Of a stretch of DNA of 64,000 nt, positions 19,578-27,879 are shown piece by piece; positions within the stretch are counted from its first letter, which is position 1; every line of letters starts with the position of its first letter. Under the pieces are notes generated by a model. That model was not told the DNA's origin. It saw only the letters and a program-made list of their open reading frames with translations, and made no database searches. The translations under genes and the position numbers were made by a program. Source of the stretch: Streptomyces hydrogenans (GTDB lineage Bacteria > Actinomycetota > Actinomycetes > Streptomycetales > Streptomycetaceae); the NCBI RefSeq assembly GCF_014656075.1, contig NZ_BNBS01000040.1, forward strand, positions 1 to 64,000, read 5' to 3'.

Positions 19578-19693
19578 GGTGCGGACGGTACCGGGGGGCC
19601 GGAGGAGCGGGCCAAGGCCAATCCGGGGTGTCTGGCCTCGATGGGCCGGTTTCGGGTGGTGGGTTGTTCGGTTGCTTGCTCGCCGAACAGTTC

Positions 19694-19728
19694 CGATATA
19701 TCGTTGAGGCATCGCGACAGTTCAACGA
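19694..19728. promoter_or_regulatory. operator-like repeats before the PadR gene
   Basis: A perfect palindrome CGATATATCG (19694-19703) overlaps the first arm of TCGTTGA (19701-19707)...TCAACGA (19722-19728), a 7-bp inverted repeat 14 bp apart. The block lies 25-60 bp before the PadR start, so autoregulation is likely. Confidence 0.5.
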
Positions 19729-19753
19729 TGACTCTCACGGAAGGAGCGTTGCG

Positions 19754-20389
19754 ATGCGTTCACATGGACACGACCACGGACACGAATTCGGTCACGGCCA
19801 CGGTGCCGGGCGCGGGAACTGCGGGCCCGGACCGCGGGGTGACTTCGAGGGACGGCGTGCCGCCTTCGGGCCCTTCGGCCCCGGCTTCGGAGGCGGGCCC
19901 GGTTTCGGCGGCGGCCCCTTCGGGCGCGGCCGGGGCGGCGGACGGGGGCGGGCGCGGCGCGGTGACGTGCGCGCCTCGATCCTGGCGCTGCTCAAGGACC
20001 GGCCGATGCACGGCTACGAGATGATCCAGGAGATCGGCGAGCGCAGTGGCGGGGCCTGGAAGCCCAGCCCCGGATCGGTCTATCCGACCCTCCAGATGCT
20101 GGAGGACGAGGGGCTGATCGTCAGCGCGAGCGAGGGCGGCAAGAAGCTCTTCTCGCTCACCGACGCCGGGCGCGAGGAGGCCGAGGCCGCGCCGGACGCC
20201 CCCTGGGAGGAGGCCGGCCGCGGGGTCGACTGGGAGGCCGTCAACGAGATCCGGCAGGCCGGCTTCGGTCTGATGGAGGCGTTCGGCCAGGTCTGGAAGA
20301 CCGGCAGCACCGAGCAGCGGCAGAAGGCCGTCGAGGTCATCAACGAGGCCCGGAAGAAGCTGTACCTGATCCTCGCCGACGAGCACTGA
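19754..20389 (+). CDS. PadR family transcriptional regulator
   Basis: 211 residues. The His/Gly-rich N-terminus (HGHDHGHEFGHGHGAG, then PFGPGF and GGG repeats) is disordered and might bind metal. The PadR winged helix runs from about residue 75: ILALLKDRPMHGYEMI, then PSPGSVYPTLQMLEDEGL. A C-terminal dimerisation helix follows. PadR proteins repress stress or efflux genes. No transporter is in the same operon, so autoregulation through the palindromic boxes upstream is the simplest reading. ATG 19754 follows GGAAGGAG. Confidence 0.88.
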   Translation: MRSHGHDHGHEFGHGHGAGRGNCGPGPRGDFEGRRAAFGPFGPGFGGGPGFGGGPFGRGRGGGRGRARRGDVRASILALLKDRPMHGYEMIQEIGERSGGAWKPSPGSVYPTLQMLEDEGLIVSASEGGKKLFSLTDAGREEAEAAPDAPWEEAGRGVDWEAVNEIRQAGFGLMEAFGQVWKTGSTEQRQKAVEVINEARKKLYLILADEH

Positions 20390-20407
20390 GGCGGGATCCG
20401 TTCGAGG

Positions 20408-20443
20408 AAGGCCCCCGTGCGGCGTGTGCCGCGCGGGGGCCTT
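20408..20443 (+). terminator. terminator after the PadR gene
   Basis: A 16-bp stem (20408-20423 with 20428-20443, one G-T pair) and a GTGT loop, ending CCTTT. It begins 18 bp after the stop codon. Confidence 0.85.
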
Positions 20444-20450
20444 TCGTGTG

Positions 20451-20546
<96 letters not shown>

Positions 20547-20557
20547 TGTCCGGGTGC

Positions 20558-20986
20558 TCAGACGACCAGGCCCGAGAGCTTGCGCAGTGACTCGTTCAGG
20601 GCCGCGGACGCCGAGTCCTTCAGCTTGCCGGCCATCAGGGAGACCGCCGCGCCGGTGAACTCGCCGTCGATGCGGACGGTCGTGGCGTCGCCCTCGTCCG
20701 CGAGCGAGTAGCGGGTGCCGACGATCACGCCCATCGGACCCTTGCCCCGGATGGCGAGGACCCGGCCGTCCTCCAGCTCCTCGACGGTCCACAGCACCTC
20801 GGCCGGGAAGCCCATGAGCTTCATGTTCTCGGTGAAGGTGGAGCCGGCCGCCAGGGTCTCCGGGCCGCCGTTCGGGAAGTTGGTGTGGGTGGCGTTCCAC
20901 TCACCGTACGAGCCGAAGTCGGTGAGGCGTTCCCACACCTTCCCGGCCGGTGCCTCGATCCGTGCCTCCGCGGTGACTTCGGCCAT
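20558..20986 (-). CDS. SRPBCC family protein
   Basis: 142 residues forming a START/polyketide-cyclase-like fold (SRPBCC): MAEVTAEARIEAP, VWERLTDFGSYGEWNATHT, a GKGPMGVIVG strand and a C-terminal helix (SLMAGKLKDSASAALNESLRKL). The fold binds hydrophobic ligands in a deep cavity; no catalytic residues can be claimed. ATG 20986 is chosen after GAAGGGG; a longer GTG start adds three residues. The gene for a 73-residue protein lies 70 bp upstream on the same strand and may share its transcript. Confidence 0.85.
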   Translation of the reverse strand: MAEVTAEARIEAPAGKVWERLTDFGSYGEWNATHTNFPNGGPETLAAGSTFTENMKLMGFPAEVLWTVEELEDGRVLAIRGKGPMGVIVGTRYSLADEGDATTVRIDGEFTGAAVSLMAGKLKDSASAALNESLRKLSGLVV

Positions 20987-21056
20987 GACGACCACCCCTT
21001 CACGCGTGCCCGCTGGGTTCTGGTGTCGCGGAACGTAGCCGGAGGGGCGCGAACAT

Positions 21057-21278
21057 TCAATACTGATGAACCGTCAGTTCTGCGGCGGCCGGACCCGTAC
21101 CGCCGATCCACCAGATCTCGGCCGCGTCGAAGCGGTCCGAGACGCGCGGACCGCCGTCCTCCTCGTGGTGGTGGAACGCGGCCCAGAACAGATCGCCCGG
21201 CAGCGCGTCCCGGGGGGCGTACACCCGGTACACGTACTGCCGGCCGTCGCGCGCGGGCAGACCGACCATCCAGAACAC
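21057..21278 (-). CDS. hypothetical small protein
   Basis: 73 residues (MFWMVGLPARDGRQYVYRVY...). There are many aromatic residues and a regular charged pattern, no signal peptide and no family recognised. Codon use fits a gene. The start is uncertain: GTG 21278 or the in-frame ATG 21269, and neither has a good ribosome site. It precedes the SRPBCC gene on the same strand. Confidence 0.5.
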   Translation of the reverse strand: MFWMVGLPARDGRQYVYRVYAPRDALPGDLFWAAFHHHEEDGGPRVSDRFDAAEIWWIGGTGPAAAELTVHQY

Positions 21279-21473
21279 ACAAGAAGGACGCTCGGCGACG
21301 GCTCATGGTTGCGGTGCGGGCGTGAGGCAAGGCGGCGCGCGCCCCGTAGGGGAAATCGACCGGATCTCCTCCCGCAGGAGGAGGGGCCGCGCGGGCGTGC
21401 ACGACTCCGGTGGGACGCGGACATGGTTCTCCCGTGTGATGACCCGCGCGGGCGCGGCTGGTGAGGTGGGAGG

Positions 21474-22055
21474 GTGCACCCTCCCGTCCCGTCGCGCCCC
21501 ACCGTGCCCCCGGCCGCCGCCGGGCCCGCGCCGCTCCTCGCCACCGTGGTCGCCGCCGCCCGCCGGCGGGCCCTGAGGGACGGCGACCGTCAGGTCGACA
21601 CCGCCCACCTCCTGCACGCCCTCGTCGAGTCCGACCCGGAGGCCCGCGCCGCCTTCGACGGCGAGGAGCGGGTCGCTCGGGTCCTCGGCTACCTCGTCCA
21701 GCGGTCGATCGGATACGGGCTCCGCTGGCAGCGGTCCGCCGAGGGCGCCGAGGTCCCGCGCCCGCTGCCCGCCGTGCGGGCCGGGGAGGGGGCGCGCCGC
21801 CGTACCTCCCGTTGGTCGCCGGCGGCCGCGGCCGCCCTGGAGGAGGCCCTGCGGCGCGCCGCCGCGCGAGGCGAGGAACAGCCCCACGGGCTCGACCTCC
21901 TCGCCGGTCTCGCCGCCGACCCCGACAGCCGGGCCGGCGAGGTGCTGCGGCACGCGGGGGTCGACCCGCCCGTGCTCGGCGCCCGCGCGGTGGCCCTCGC
22001 CTCCGTCATCGCCCCGCGCGGGGCCGGGGCTCTGGCGGGGGAAACGGAGGTTTGA
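21474..22055 (+). CDS. Clp N-terminal domain protein
   Basis: 193 residues, helical, with two copies of a Clp-N-like repeat: ARRRALRDGDRQVDTAHLLHALVE, then ALEEALRRAAARGEEQPHGLDLLAGL. No ATPase domain is present, so this is a stand-alone Clp-N protein. It could act as an adaptor or substrate-recognition factor like ClpS-type partners, which is an inference. GTG 21474 follows GAGGTGGGA. Confidence 0.75.
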   Translation: MHPPVPSRPTVPPAAAGPAPLLATVVAAARRRALRDGDRQVDTAHLLHALVESDPEARAAFDGEERVARVLGYLVQRSIGYGLRWQRSAEGAEVPRPLPAVRAGEGARRRTSRWSPAAAAALEEALRRAAARGEEQPHGLDLLAGLAADPDSRAGEVLRHAGVDPPVLGARAVALASVIAPRGAGALAGETEV

Positions 22056-22145
22056 ACTCCGGGCCGGGGAGGGTCGTCGGGGGTCCCCGTCTCAACAGGT
22101 GCGACGGGGGTTACACGCCTGACCGGGTCCTGTCATGATGGCCCG

Positions 22146-23207
22146 ATGCACGCGTCTCAGGGGAGAAGCGCCGGCCTGGGACTCGCCCTGGCCTCGGCCT
22201 TCGCATTCGGTGGTTCGGGAGTGGCGGCCAAGCCGCTGATCGAGGCGGGACTCGATCCGCTCCATGTGGTCTGGCTCCGGGTCGCCGGTGCCGCCCTCGT
22301 CATGCTGCCCGTGGCCTGGCGCCACCGGGACCTGCTGCGCCGCAAGCCCGGCCTCCTCGTCGGCTTCGGTCTGCTCGCCGTCGCCGGCGTCCAGGCGTTC
22401 TACTTCGCCTCCCTCTCCCGGATCCCCGTCGGCGTCGCCCTCCTCATCGAGTACCTCGCCCCGGCGCTGGTCCTCGGCTGGGTCCGCTTCGTCCAGCGCA
22501 GGCCCGTCACCCGCGCCGCCGCCCTCGGCGTGGTCCTCGCCGTCGGCGGTCTCGCCTGCGTCGTCCAGATCTGGTCCGGGCTGAGCTTCGACCTCCTCGG
22601 ACTGCTCCTCGCGCTCGCCGCGGCCTGCTGCCAGGTCGGCTACTTCGTCCTCTCCGACCAGGGTGCCGACGAGGCCGAACCGGCCGACCCGCTCGGCGTG
22701 ATCGCGTACGGGCTGCTCATCGGCGCCCTGGTGCTCACCGTCGTCGCCCGCCCCTGGGGCATGGACACGTCCGTGCTGGCCGGGCGCGCCGACCTCGGCG
22801 GAACCTCCGTGCCGGCCTGGCTGCTGCTCGGCTGGATCATCCTGATCGCCACCGTCCTCGCGTACGTCACCGGTGTCGTCTCGGTGCGCCGGCTCTCGCC
22901 GCAGGTCGCCGGTGTCGTCGCCTGCCTGGAGGCGGTCATCGCGACCGTCCTGGCCTGGGTGCTGCTCGGCGAGCACCTGGAGACCCCGCAGCTCCTCGGC
23001 GGCGCGCTCGTCCTCGTCGGTGCCTTCATCGCCCAGTCCACCGCGCCGAAGGCGCCGTCCGAGGGGCCGGTCGCCGGCTCCGATGGCGAGCACGGTGAGG
23101 GCGGCGAACGCGGCGAACGCGGGCCCGTGGCGGGCGTCCAGGCCGCGGAACGGGGGGCCGCGGCGGGCGCCGAGGGGGAGTTGTCGGGCGGCCGGACCAG
23201 CCCGTAG
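22146..23207 (+). CDS. EamA/DMT family transporter
   Basis: 353 residues. Ten transmembrane helices in two EamA repeats run to about residue 300 (LALASAFAFGGSGVAAKPL; second repeat from LLGLLLALAAACC). A disordered hydrophilic tail of ~50 residues follows. It is probably an exporter of amino acids or metabolites at the plasma membrane; the substrate is unknown. The ATG start lies 90 bp after the Clp-N gene, same strand. A second EamA gene follows after a 196-bp leader region. Confidence 0.88.
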   Translation: MHASQGRSAGLGLALASAFAFGGSGVAAKPLIEAGLDPLHVVWLRVAGAALVMLPVAWRHRDLLRRKPGLLVGFGLLAVAGVQAFYFASLSRIPVGVALLIEYLAPALVLGWVRFVQRRPVTRAAALGVVLAVGGLACVVQIWSGLSFDLLGLLLALAAACCQVGYFVLSDQGADEAEPADPLGVIAYGLLIGALVLTVVARPWGMDTSVLAGRADLGGTSVPAWLLLGWIILIATVLAYVTGVVSVRRLSPQVAGVVACLEAVIATVLAWVLLGEHLETPQLLGGALVLVGAFIAQSTAPKAPSEGPVAGSDGEHGEGGERGERGPVAGVQAAERGAAAGAEGELSGGRTSP

Positions 23208-23217
23208 GGTGCCGGGC

Positions 23218-23253
23218 ATGCACGCGACCGTACTTCCGCCGCCCGCCGCCTAG
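23218..23253 (+). CDS. putative leader peptide MHATVLPPPAA
   Basis: An 11-codon ORF whose ATG lies 5 bp after TAGGGTG, a possible ribosome site that begins in the stop codon of the upstream EamA gene. It contains three consecutive prolines, a known ribosome-stalling sequence without EF-P. After its TAG, a hairpin (23291-23316) and a longer-range pairing (23254-23262 with 23331-23339) precede the second EamA gene. This is the layout of a ribosome-mediated attenuator. It is inferred only, without expression data. Confidence 0.45.
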   Translation: MHATVLPPPAA

Positions 23254-23403
23254 CGCGCGCGGCCTCTTCTCCCGAAGACGACCGACCGGACTCGGGCGGG
23301 CGATCACGCCCCCGAGCGGTCCCTCGCTGCCCGCGCGCGGAGCCGGCGACCATCCTTCATCCCGGTCCGTCCGCACGGACGACCGTCTTCACGGAGAAAC
23401 CAC

Positions 23404-24429
23404 GTGTCGAACCCGCAGTCCCTCTCTGCCGCGCACCCCGTCCTGCCCGTCGGGCGGAGCCTGCTCTACCTCGTCGTCGCCGGTGTCGCCTGGGGCACCG
23501 CCGGCGCCGCCGGATCCCTCGTGTTCCGGAACAGCGACATGGGCCCCCTGGCCCTCTCGTTCTGGCGCTGCGCCGGCGGCCTGCTGCTCCTCCTGGCCGT
23601 CCCGGCGCTGCGGCTGCTGCGCCCCGGGCGGGCCCGGCCGGCCTCCACCTCCTCCGGCGCGCCCGCTGCCGCGTCCGTCGTCGAGAGCCGCCGGACCCGG
23701 CTGATCCGGATCGGTGGCACCGGGCTCGGTCTCGCGGTCTTCCAGACCGCCTACTTCGCCGCCGTAGAGTCCACCGGACTCGCCGTGGGCACCGTCGTCA
23801 CGCTCGGCGCGGGACCCGTCCTCATCGCGGTCGGCGCCCGGGTCACCATGGGCGAACGCCTCGGCCTCGGCGGCCTCGCGGCCGTCGTCGGCGCGCTCGC
23901 CGGGCTCGCCGTCCTGGTCCTGGGCGGCGGGGGAGCCGAGGTCCGGCTCGCCGGCGTCGGTTACGCCGTGCTCTCCGCCGCCGGCTTCGCCGCCCTCACC
24001 CTGCTCACCCGCTGGCTCGGCCGCAGCGGCGCCGGCGCCGCCGGTTCCCTCGCGAGCACCGCGTGGACCTTCGGCGTCTCGGCGCTCGTCGTGCTGCCCC
24101 TCGCGGCCGTCGAGGGACTGCTGCCGCACACCGAGGACGTCGTCCGGCTGCTGCTCCTGCTCCTGTACGTGGCGGCCATCCCCACGGCCCTCGCCTACGC
24201 GCTGTACTTCGCCGGGGCCGCGGTCGTCCGGGCCGCCACCGTCTCCGTGATCATGCTCCTGGAGCCGGTCAGCGCCGCACTGCTCGCCGTCACCCTCCTC
24301 GACGAGGAGCTCACGGCGACGACCGTGCTGGGCACGGTGCTGCTGCTCGCGGCCGTCACCGGGCTCGCCCTCGCGGAGGCGCGGACGGCGGCGGAACGGC
24401 GCAGGGCGGTCGAGCCCGCGGCGGTGTAG
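23404..24429 (+). CDS. EamA/DMT family transporter
   Basis: 341 residues and ten predicted membrane helices in two EamA repeats (GVAWGTAGAAGSLVFR in the first, GVGYAVLSAAGFAALT in the second). RRTRLIRIGG forms a basic cytosolic loop. It is different in sequence from the preceding EamA protein. The GTG start follows ACGGAGA. The 150-bp region from a short PPP-containing ORF to this start suggests translational or transcriptional attenuation. Substrate not known; metabolite export is the family role. Confidence 0.88.
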   Translation: MSNPQSLSAAHPVLPVGRSLLYLVVAGVAWGTAGAAGSLVFRNSDMGPLALSFWRCAGGLLLLLAVPALRLLRPGRARPASTSSGAPAAASVVESRRTRLIRIGGTGLGLAVFQTAYFAAVESTGLAVGTVVTLGAGPVLIAVGARVTMGERLGLGGLAAVVGALAGLAVLVLGGGGAEVRLAGVGYAVLSAAGFAALTLLTRWLGRSGAGAAGSLASTAWTFGVSALVVLPLAAVEGLLPHTEDVVRLLLLLLYVAAIPTALAYALYFAGAAVVRAATVSVIMLLEPVSAALLAVTLLDEELTATTVLGTVLLLAAVTGLALAEARTAAERRRAVEPAAV

Positions 24430-24545
24430 CCGGGCGGCCGGGCGGCCGGGGAGTCACGCGGCCGGGCGGCCGGGGGAGTCGAGCGGCCGCGTGTTCGGGC
24501 GTGGTGCGTGGTCGGGGTGCGCTACGTGGTCGGGGTGCGGTGGCG

Positions 24546-25193
24546 TCAGCCGTCCTCGGGCAGGCGGCGGAGCCGGTGGACGAGGCCGGCGAGGACGCCC
24601 GGGCCGGCCCGCTCGGCCAGCCGGGCCCGGACCCGGCGCTGCACGCCGGCCGGCTTGTTGCCCGCGTACTTGAACTTCGCGCGCACCTCCGTCACGTCCA
24701 GGACCAGTCCCCGGATGCCGGGCAGCAGGCGGCCGAACGGGGCTTCGCCGGGGGCGACCCGCGCGGTCCCCCCGTCCGGCTGGAAGTGGGCGACCTGGCG
24801 GTTCAGCAGCTCGGCCTTCTCCGCCGGGTCGTCCACCACGCGCGCCACGCAGCGCAGTTGCACAGCCGCGTAGTACGAGGTCGGGGTCCCGTGCTCGGTG
24901 GGCTCGCCCTCGGGGGCCGTCCAGTGGCCGGGGACGTACACGTAGTCGTCGACGACGCTCAGCAGCACCTGTGCATCTGCCTCGAGGGCCCGCCACAGCG
25001 GGTTGGGCCGGGCGAGGTGGGTGAGCACCCTGCCGTACGGGCCCGGCTCCGCCTCGTACCGGAAGTGCGCCGGCTGCACCCAGGGCGGTTCGCCGGGCAG
25101 GCCGTTGACGGCGAGCTGGCCGAAGTCGTGGCGGCCGAGCCACTCCCGCCACTCGGTCTCGTCGGTGGTGGCGTCCCAGGGGTGGATGAGCAT
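24546..25193 (-). CDS. FMN-binding negative transcriptional regulator family (PaiB-like)
   Basis: 215 residues. It begins MLIHPWDATTDETEW and contains PAHFRYEAEPGP, the LLSVVDDYVYVPGHW strand, TSYYAAVQL and FKYAGNKP, all typical of the PaiB family of split-barrel flavoproteins. B. subtilis PaiB is linked to sporulation control and polyamines, but the biochemical role is vague. It is 10 bp downstream of a second split-barrel gene and in an operon with it, divergent from a MocR regulator. Confidence 0.85.
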   Translation of the reverse strand: MLIHPWDATTDETEWREWLGRHDFGQLAVNGLPGEPPWVQPAHFRYEAEPGPYGRVLTHLARPNPLWRALEADAQVLLSVVDDYVYVPGHWTAPEGEPTEHGTPTSYYAAVQLRCVARVVDDPAEKAELLNRQVAHFQPDGGTARVAPGEAPFGRLLPGIRGLVLDVTEVRAKFKYAGNKPAGVQRRVRARLAERAGPGVLAGLVHRLRRLPEDG

Positions 25194-25203
25194 GCCGTGT
25201 TCC

Positions 25204-25920
25204 TCAGCGCGCGGTCAGGTAGGAGGGCAGGGCGATCGCCGGGTCCAGGTCCGCCGAGGCGACCGGGGTGCCGGTGCGCGGGGCGACCGGGACCACGCCG
25301 GCCCAGTGCGGCAGGGGCAGGTCCTCGGCGTCGTCGTTGGGGCCGCCGGTGCGGACCTTGGCCGAGACCTCCTCCAGGTCGAGCCGGATCACCGCGGTGG
25401 CGGCCAGCTCCTTGGCGTTCGCCGGACGCGAGTCGGCGGCGCGGCCCGGCACGACCTGGTCGACGAGCGCGTCGAGCGCGGAGCGCAGTTCGTCCGGGTC
25501 GGTGACCTGGTGTGCGGTGCCGTGGACCACGACGGAGCGGTAGTTGAGCGAGTGGTGGAAGGCGGAGCGGGCCAGGACCAGGCCGTCGACGTGGGTGACG
25601 GTGAGGCAGACCGGCAGGCCGGGGGCTTCGGCGGGTTCCTTCGAGCCGGCCATGCGCAGCGGGCGGGAGCCGGTGGAGCCGTGGACGTACAGCCGCTCGC
25701 CGATCCGGCCGTAGAGGGTCGGGAGGACGACGGGCGCGCCGTCGCGTATGAAGCCGAGGTGGCAGACGTACCCCTCGTCGAGGATCGCGTGGACGACGTC
25801 CTTGTCGTACGAGGCGCGCTGCCGGGACCGCGTGGGCACGGTCCGGTCGGTGGGCGGGTAGCTCGGGCCGCCCCCGGTGGTCGCGCCCGTCGCGGCTGTC
25901 GCGGTGGTCGTGGTGCTCAT
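25204..25920 (-). CDS. pyridoxamine 5'-phosphate oxidase family protein
   Basis: 238 residues. A Thr/Ala-rich N-terminus (about 30 residues) is followed by a split-barrel FMN-binding fold: VPTRSRQRASYDKDVVHAI, VCHLGFIRDGAPVVLPT, RLYVHGSTGSRPL and YRSVVVHGTA. The family includes heme oxygenase-like and FMN-dependent enzymes. ATG 25920 is the start nearest the MocR divergent promoter; GTG further up has no support. It leads the operon containing the PaiB-like gene and is likely the target of the adjacent MocR. Confidence 0.85.
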   Translation of the reverse strand: MSTTTTATAATGATTGGGPSYPPTDRTVPTRSRQRASYDKDVVHAILDEGYVCHLGFIRDGAPVVLPTLYGRIGERLYVHGSTGSRPLRMAGSKEPAEAPGLPVCLTVTHVDGLVLARSAFHHSLNYRSVVVHGTAHQVTDPDELRSALDALVDQVVPGRAADSRPANAKELAATAVIRLDLEEVSAKVRTGGPNDDAEDLPLPHWAGVVPVAPRTGTPVASADLDPAIALPSYLTAR

Positions 25921-25931
25921 GGCGGGTCCCC

Positions 25932-25960
25932 TTGCCCCTCGTATTGCACTAGTGCATAAT
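25932..25960 (+). promoter_or_regulatory. MocR promoter with internal palindromic operator
   Basis: TTGCCC (25932-25937), 17 bp and CATAAT (25955-25960) form a promoter. The perfect 12-bp palindrome TGCACTAGTGCA (25945-25956) lies in the spacer and touches the -10. The GTG start at 25968 is 8 bp after the -10, so the mRNA is probably leaderless. Position suggests autorepression and control of the divergent operon. Confidence 0.6.
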
Positions 25961-25967
25961 CTGCTTT

Positions 25968-27302
25968 GTGCTAGGAGAGTATCGGATCGAAGGCCGTCGC
26001 GCATCGGAGATCGCCGCCAGCGTGGAGCGGGGGGTGGGGTCGGGGGCGCTGGAGCCCGGGCAGAACCTGCCGCCCATGCGGGAGCTGGCGGCCGAGCTGG
26101 GCGTGAACCCGAACACCGTCGCCGCCGCGTACCGGACCCTGCGGGAGCGCGGGGTCATCGAGACCGACGGACGGCGCGGCAGCCGGGTGCGGCCGCGGCC
26201 CGCCACCACCGCGCGCGGCTCGCTGCGCGTCGAGGCGCCACCGGGCGTCCGGGACATCAGCGGCGGCAATCCCGACCCGGCCCTGCTCCCGCCGCTCGAC
26301 GGGGCCCTCGCCGAGGCGGCGCGGCGGTACGCCGTGCGGCCCGGGCTGTACGGGGAGGCGCCCGTCGACCCGGACTTCGCGCGGCTCGCCCGCGCCGCGT
26401 TCGACGCCGACGGCGTCCCCGACGGGCCGGTCGGCGTCGCCTCCGGCTCCCTCGACGCCATCGAACGGGTCCTCGCCGCACACCTGCGGCCCGGCGACGC
26501 GGTCGCCGTCGAGGACCCCGGCTGGGGCAGCCTCCTCGATCTCGTCCCCGCGCTGGGGCTGCGTCCCGTGCCCGTCGCCGTCGACGACGACGGGCCGGTC
26601 GCGGCCGAGGTCGAGCGGGCGATCAGGCACGAGGGCGTCCGCGCGGTGATCGTCACCGACCGCGCCCAGAACCCCACCGGCGCCTGCGTGGGCCCCGCCC
26701 GCGCGGCCCAGCTGCGCCGCGTCCTCGCCGACCACCCCGGCGTGCTGCTCATCGAGGACGACCACGGCCACGGCATCGTCGCCCGGCGCCTGCGTCCGCT
26801 CGCCGGCGTCACCGACCGCTGGGCACTCGTCCGCTCGGTCGCCAAGGCGTACGGGCCGGACCTGCGCATCGCCGCCTTCACCGGCGACCCCGAGACCGTC
26901 GACCGGGTCCTCGGCAGGCAGCGCCTCGGCCCCGGCTGGGTCAGCCGTCTCCTCCAGCAGGCCGTCGCCCACCTCTGGGCCACCGGCGCGGTCGACCCCG
27001 AGACCGTCGCCGACGCGTACGGCGAACGGCGCGACGCCCTCGTCCGGGCGCTCGCCCGGCGGGGCGTCGAGGCGCACGGGCGCAGCGGCATGAACGTCTG
27101 GGTGCCCGTCGCCGACGAGACGGGCGCCGTCGCGCGGCTGCTCGCCGCGGGGTGGGCGGTCGCCCCCGGTGCCCGCTTCCGGATCGCCGCCGGTCCCGGG
27201 GTCCGCCTCACGGTCTCGCCGCTCACCCGCGAGGACGTCGAACCCCTGGCCGACGCGGTGGCCCTGGCCACGGGCCCGGCCCCCGCCCGGAGTTACGGCT
27301 GA
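25968..27302 (+). CDS. MocR family PLP-dependent transcriptional regulator (GntR/aminotransferase fusion)
   Basis: 444 residues. The GntR winged helix at about residues 5-75 (LEPGQNLPPMRELAAELGVNP, then VAAAYRTLRERGV) joins a class I aminotransferase-like domain. The lysine expected to bind PLP is in SVAKAYGPDLRIA, and the QNPTG motif is present. Such proteins usually sense PLP or its vitamers and control B6 or amino-acid genes. It is divergent from two split-barrel flavoprotein genes, one in the PNPOx family, which fits a B6-related circuit. GTG start, likely leaderless. Confidence 0.9.
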   Translation: MLGEYRIEGRRASEIAASVERGVGSGALEPGQNLPPMRELAAELGVNPNTVAAAYRTLRERGVIETDGRRGSRVRPRPATTARGSLRVEAPPGVRDISGGNPDPALLPPLDGALAEAARRYAVRPGLYGEAPVDPDFARLARAAFDADGVPDGPVGVASGSLDAIERVLAAHLRPGDAVAVEDPGWGSLLDLVPALGLRPVPVAVDDDGPVAAEVERAIRHEGVRAVIVTDRAQNPTGACVGPARAAQLRRVLADHPGVLLIEDDHGHGIVARRLRPLAGVTDRWALVRSVAKAYGPDLRIAAFTGDPETVDRVLGRQRLGPGWVSRLLQQAVAHLWATGAVDPETVADAYGERRDALVRALARRGVEAHGRSGMNVWVPVADETGAVARLLAAGWAVAPGARFRIAAGPGVRLTVSPLTREDVEPLADAVALATGPAPARSYG

Positions 27303-27362
27303 CGGACGCCCCTCCGCCGGGAGGCGGGGTGACTGTCGGACCCGTGTGCGAGAGTCGGCGGC

Positions 27363-27863
27363 ATGACGGATCAGGAGCGGCGGGACGACGCGCGACGGGC
27401 GATCGAGGGCTGGGACACCTGGGCGGCGTTCGTCGTGCGGACCGACTTCGGCGACGAGGCGGCCTGGCGGGAGGTGCTCGCGGAGCTCGACGGCCCGGAC
27501 GGGGACGTCGAGACCGGCGTCCGGGTGCTCGACGCTCCGTGCTGGTCGGGGGCGAGCGTGGAGGAGGTGCTGGCCGCCGTGGACGACGACGAGGGGCCGG
27601 CCGCCGTCTTCCTCGCCGACCGGCACACGCGGGAGTCGCCGGTACGGGCCCTGCTCGCGGTCGACACGCTGTGGGAGGACGAGAGCGGGCTCGACCCGGA
27701 GTACTACCAGGAGCTCGTCGACGCGCCGGCGCCCCGGGAGTTCCGGCTCGTCCCGGCCGCCGTCCACGGGGTCCACGCGAACCTGGAGCTCGGCAACCTC
27801 GGGTTCGAGGAGTTCGCCGCGTCGGCGGCGGCGGGGCCCGACGGGGTGCTGCGGCCCGCCTGA
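27363..27863 (+). CDS. DUF6924-like hypothetical protein
   Basis: 166 residues, acidic (AFVVRTDFGDEAAWREV, VLDAPCWSGASVEEVL, FLADRHT, REFRLVPAAVHGVHANLELGN). The pattern matches a family of Streptomyces proteins I recall as DUF6924. It is cytoplasmic with no motif of known catalysis. It starts 60 bp after MocR on the same strand, possibly from the same message, and ends 16 bp before the convergent EamA gene. Confidence 0.7.
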   Translation: MTDQERRDDARRAIEGWDTWAAFVVRTDFGDEAAWREVLAELDGPDGDVETGVRVLDAPCWSGASVEEVLAAVDDDEGPAAVFLADRHTRESPVRALLAVDTLWEDESGLDPEYYQELVDAPAPREFRLVPAAVHGVHANLELGNLGFEEFAASAAAGPDGVLRPA

Positions 27864-27879
27864 GGCCCCGCGCGCCGGG

